The notes under the pieces are model-generated. The model did no database searches and was not told the origin of the DNA. It worked only from the letters and a program-made list of their open reading frames with translations. Made by a program: the position numbers and the translations under genes. Positions 45,471 to 45,680 of a DNA stretch of 45,680 bases are shown one piece after another. The DNA comes from Cognaticolwellia sediminilitoris (GTDB lineage Bacteria > Pseudomonadota > Gammaproteobacteria > Enterobacterales > Alteromonadaceae): the NCBI GenBank assembly GCA_002104535.1, contig NBOG01000018.1, positions 1-45,680 of the forward strand. The letters run 5' to 3'. The stretch's first letter is position 1; each line of letters opens with the position of its first letter.

Positions 45471-45597
45471 GTTACCTTCGGGTAACAAAAAAACAGCTTA
45501 ATATGATGTCACACAAAAAATAAGTATCATTTAAGTCTTCGGATTTAAATATACGTTTTATGTAGTTACTTTCTTCTTTAGTCGGATAGAAAGTAAC
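45471..45597 (+). other. rRNA leader hairpins with UUCG tetraloops
   Basis: GTTACC-TTCG-GGTAAC (45471-45486) is a perfect stem. ATTTAAGTC-TTCG-GATTTAAAT (about 45530-45551) is a second, with one wobble. GTTACTTTCT (45565-45574) pairs with AGAAAGTAAC (45588-45597). They are part of the leader processed during 16S maturation. Confidence 0.7.
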
Positions 45598-45662
45598 ACG
45601 ACAGAATTCATTGAGCAGATGTCTTTTCTTAGTTCGCTAAGGTGAGCATCACAAACGATTTT

Positions 45663-45680
45663 TAATTGAAGAGTTTGATC
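45663..45680 (+). rRNA. 16S ribosomal RNA, 5' end only
   Basis: TAATTGAAGAGTTTGATC at the right edge is the conserved start of bacterial 16S rRNA (the 27F primer region). Only 18 bases are in the window; the gene continues to the right. Confidence 0.93.

Noticed and set aside
1-45680. tRNA genes
   Set aside because: No T-loop GGTTCGAATCC-like sequence in a cloverleaf context was found by eye on either strand.

Overview
The window is an AT-rich (roughly 40% GC by eye) chromosomal segment from a marine gammaproteobacterium, most likely a member of the Colwelliaceae (Colwellia/Thalassotalea-like, Alteromonadales). The reasons are the gene set and order (liu leucine operon under LiuR, fused isobutyryl-CoA mutase IcmF with acyl-CoA enzymes, PntAB, AGCS symporter, PiuC next to a TonB receptor) and the protein sequence flavour. 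This is inference from recognition; no database search was possible. The last 18 bases are the 5' end of a 16S rRNA gene, so a ribosomal RNA operon starts at the right edge.

Layout. 1-2.2 kb: an accessory-looking strip of small plus-strand genes (DUF3024 protein, small exported protein, orphan periplasmic binding protein, two very short ORFs) separated by three same-orientation copies of a 75-100 bp hairpin repeat. 2.2-9.8 kb: gamma-carbonic anhydrase-like protein, pntAB transhydrogenase, AGCS alanine/sodium symporter, RhlE-type RNA helicase and a Cys-rich conserved protein. 9.9-15.2 kb: a perfect 13-copy heptamer array, a GGDEF diguanylate cyclase, a Kef-type K+/H+ antiporter, a patatin-like phospholipase, and a small exported protein whose leader carries a clear cyclic-di-GMP-I (GEMM-I) riboswitch on the minus strand. 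15.4-25.7 kb: a complete leucine/isovalerate catabolic block, liuRABCDE plus the 3-oxoacid CoA-transferase pair on the minus strand and a thiolase on the plus strand, with two LiuR-type palindromes in the divergent promoter region and a palindromic MITE-like element between liuA and liuB. 26-31.6 kb: two exported proteins (one an esterase-fold protein lacking the usual catalytic residues) and an iron-uptake pair (TonB receptor and PiuC-type hydroxylase) behind a Fur-type palindrome. 31.7-34.7 kb: accessory strip with an antitoxin, a toxin gene broken by a 16-bp tandem duplication, and several unrecognised proteins. 34.7-44.4 kb: AraC regulator divergent from an icmF-led short/branched-chain acyl-CoA cluster (acyl-CoA dehydrogenase, AcuI-type reductase, 3-hydroxyisobutyryl-CoA hydrolase-like protein, SDR). 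44.5-45.7 kb: gmhB and the rRNA operon promoter/leader region.

How it works together. The liu block takes isovaleryl-CoA to HMG-CoA, then to acetyl-CoA and acetoacetate; the CoA-transferase activates acetoacetate and the thiolase cleaves it. The icmF cluster, about 10 kb away, could feed linear or branched C4/C5 acyl-CoAs into valine-type degradation. A diguanylate cyclase and a c-di-GMP riboswitch lie within 5 kb of each other, so a local c-di-GMP output is present. The least explained items are the hairpin-repeat gene strip, the riboswitch-controlled small exported protein, the related heptamer arrays, and the 19-bp perfect hairpin in front of icmF.
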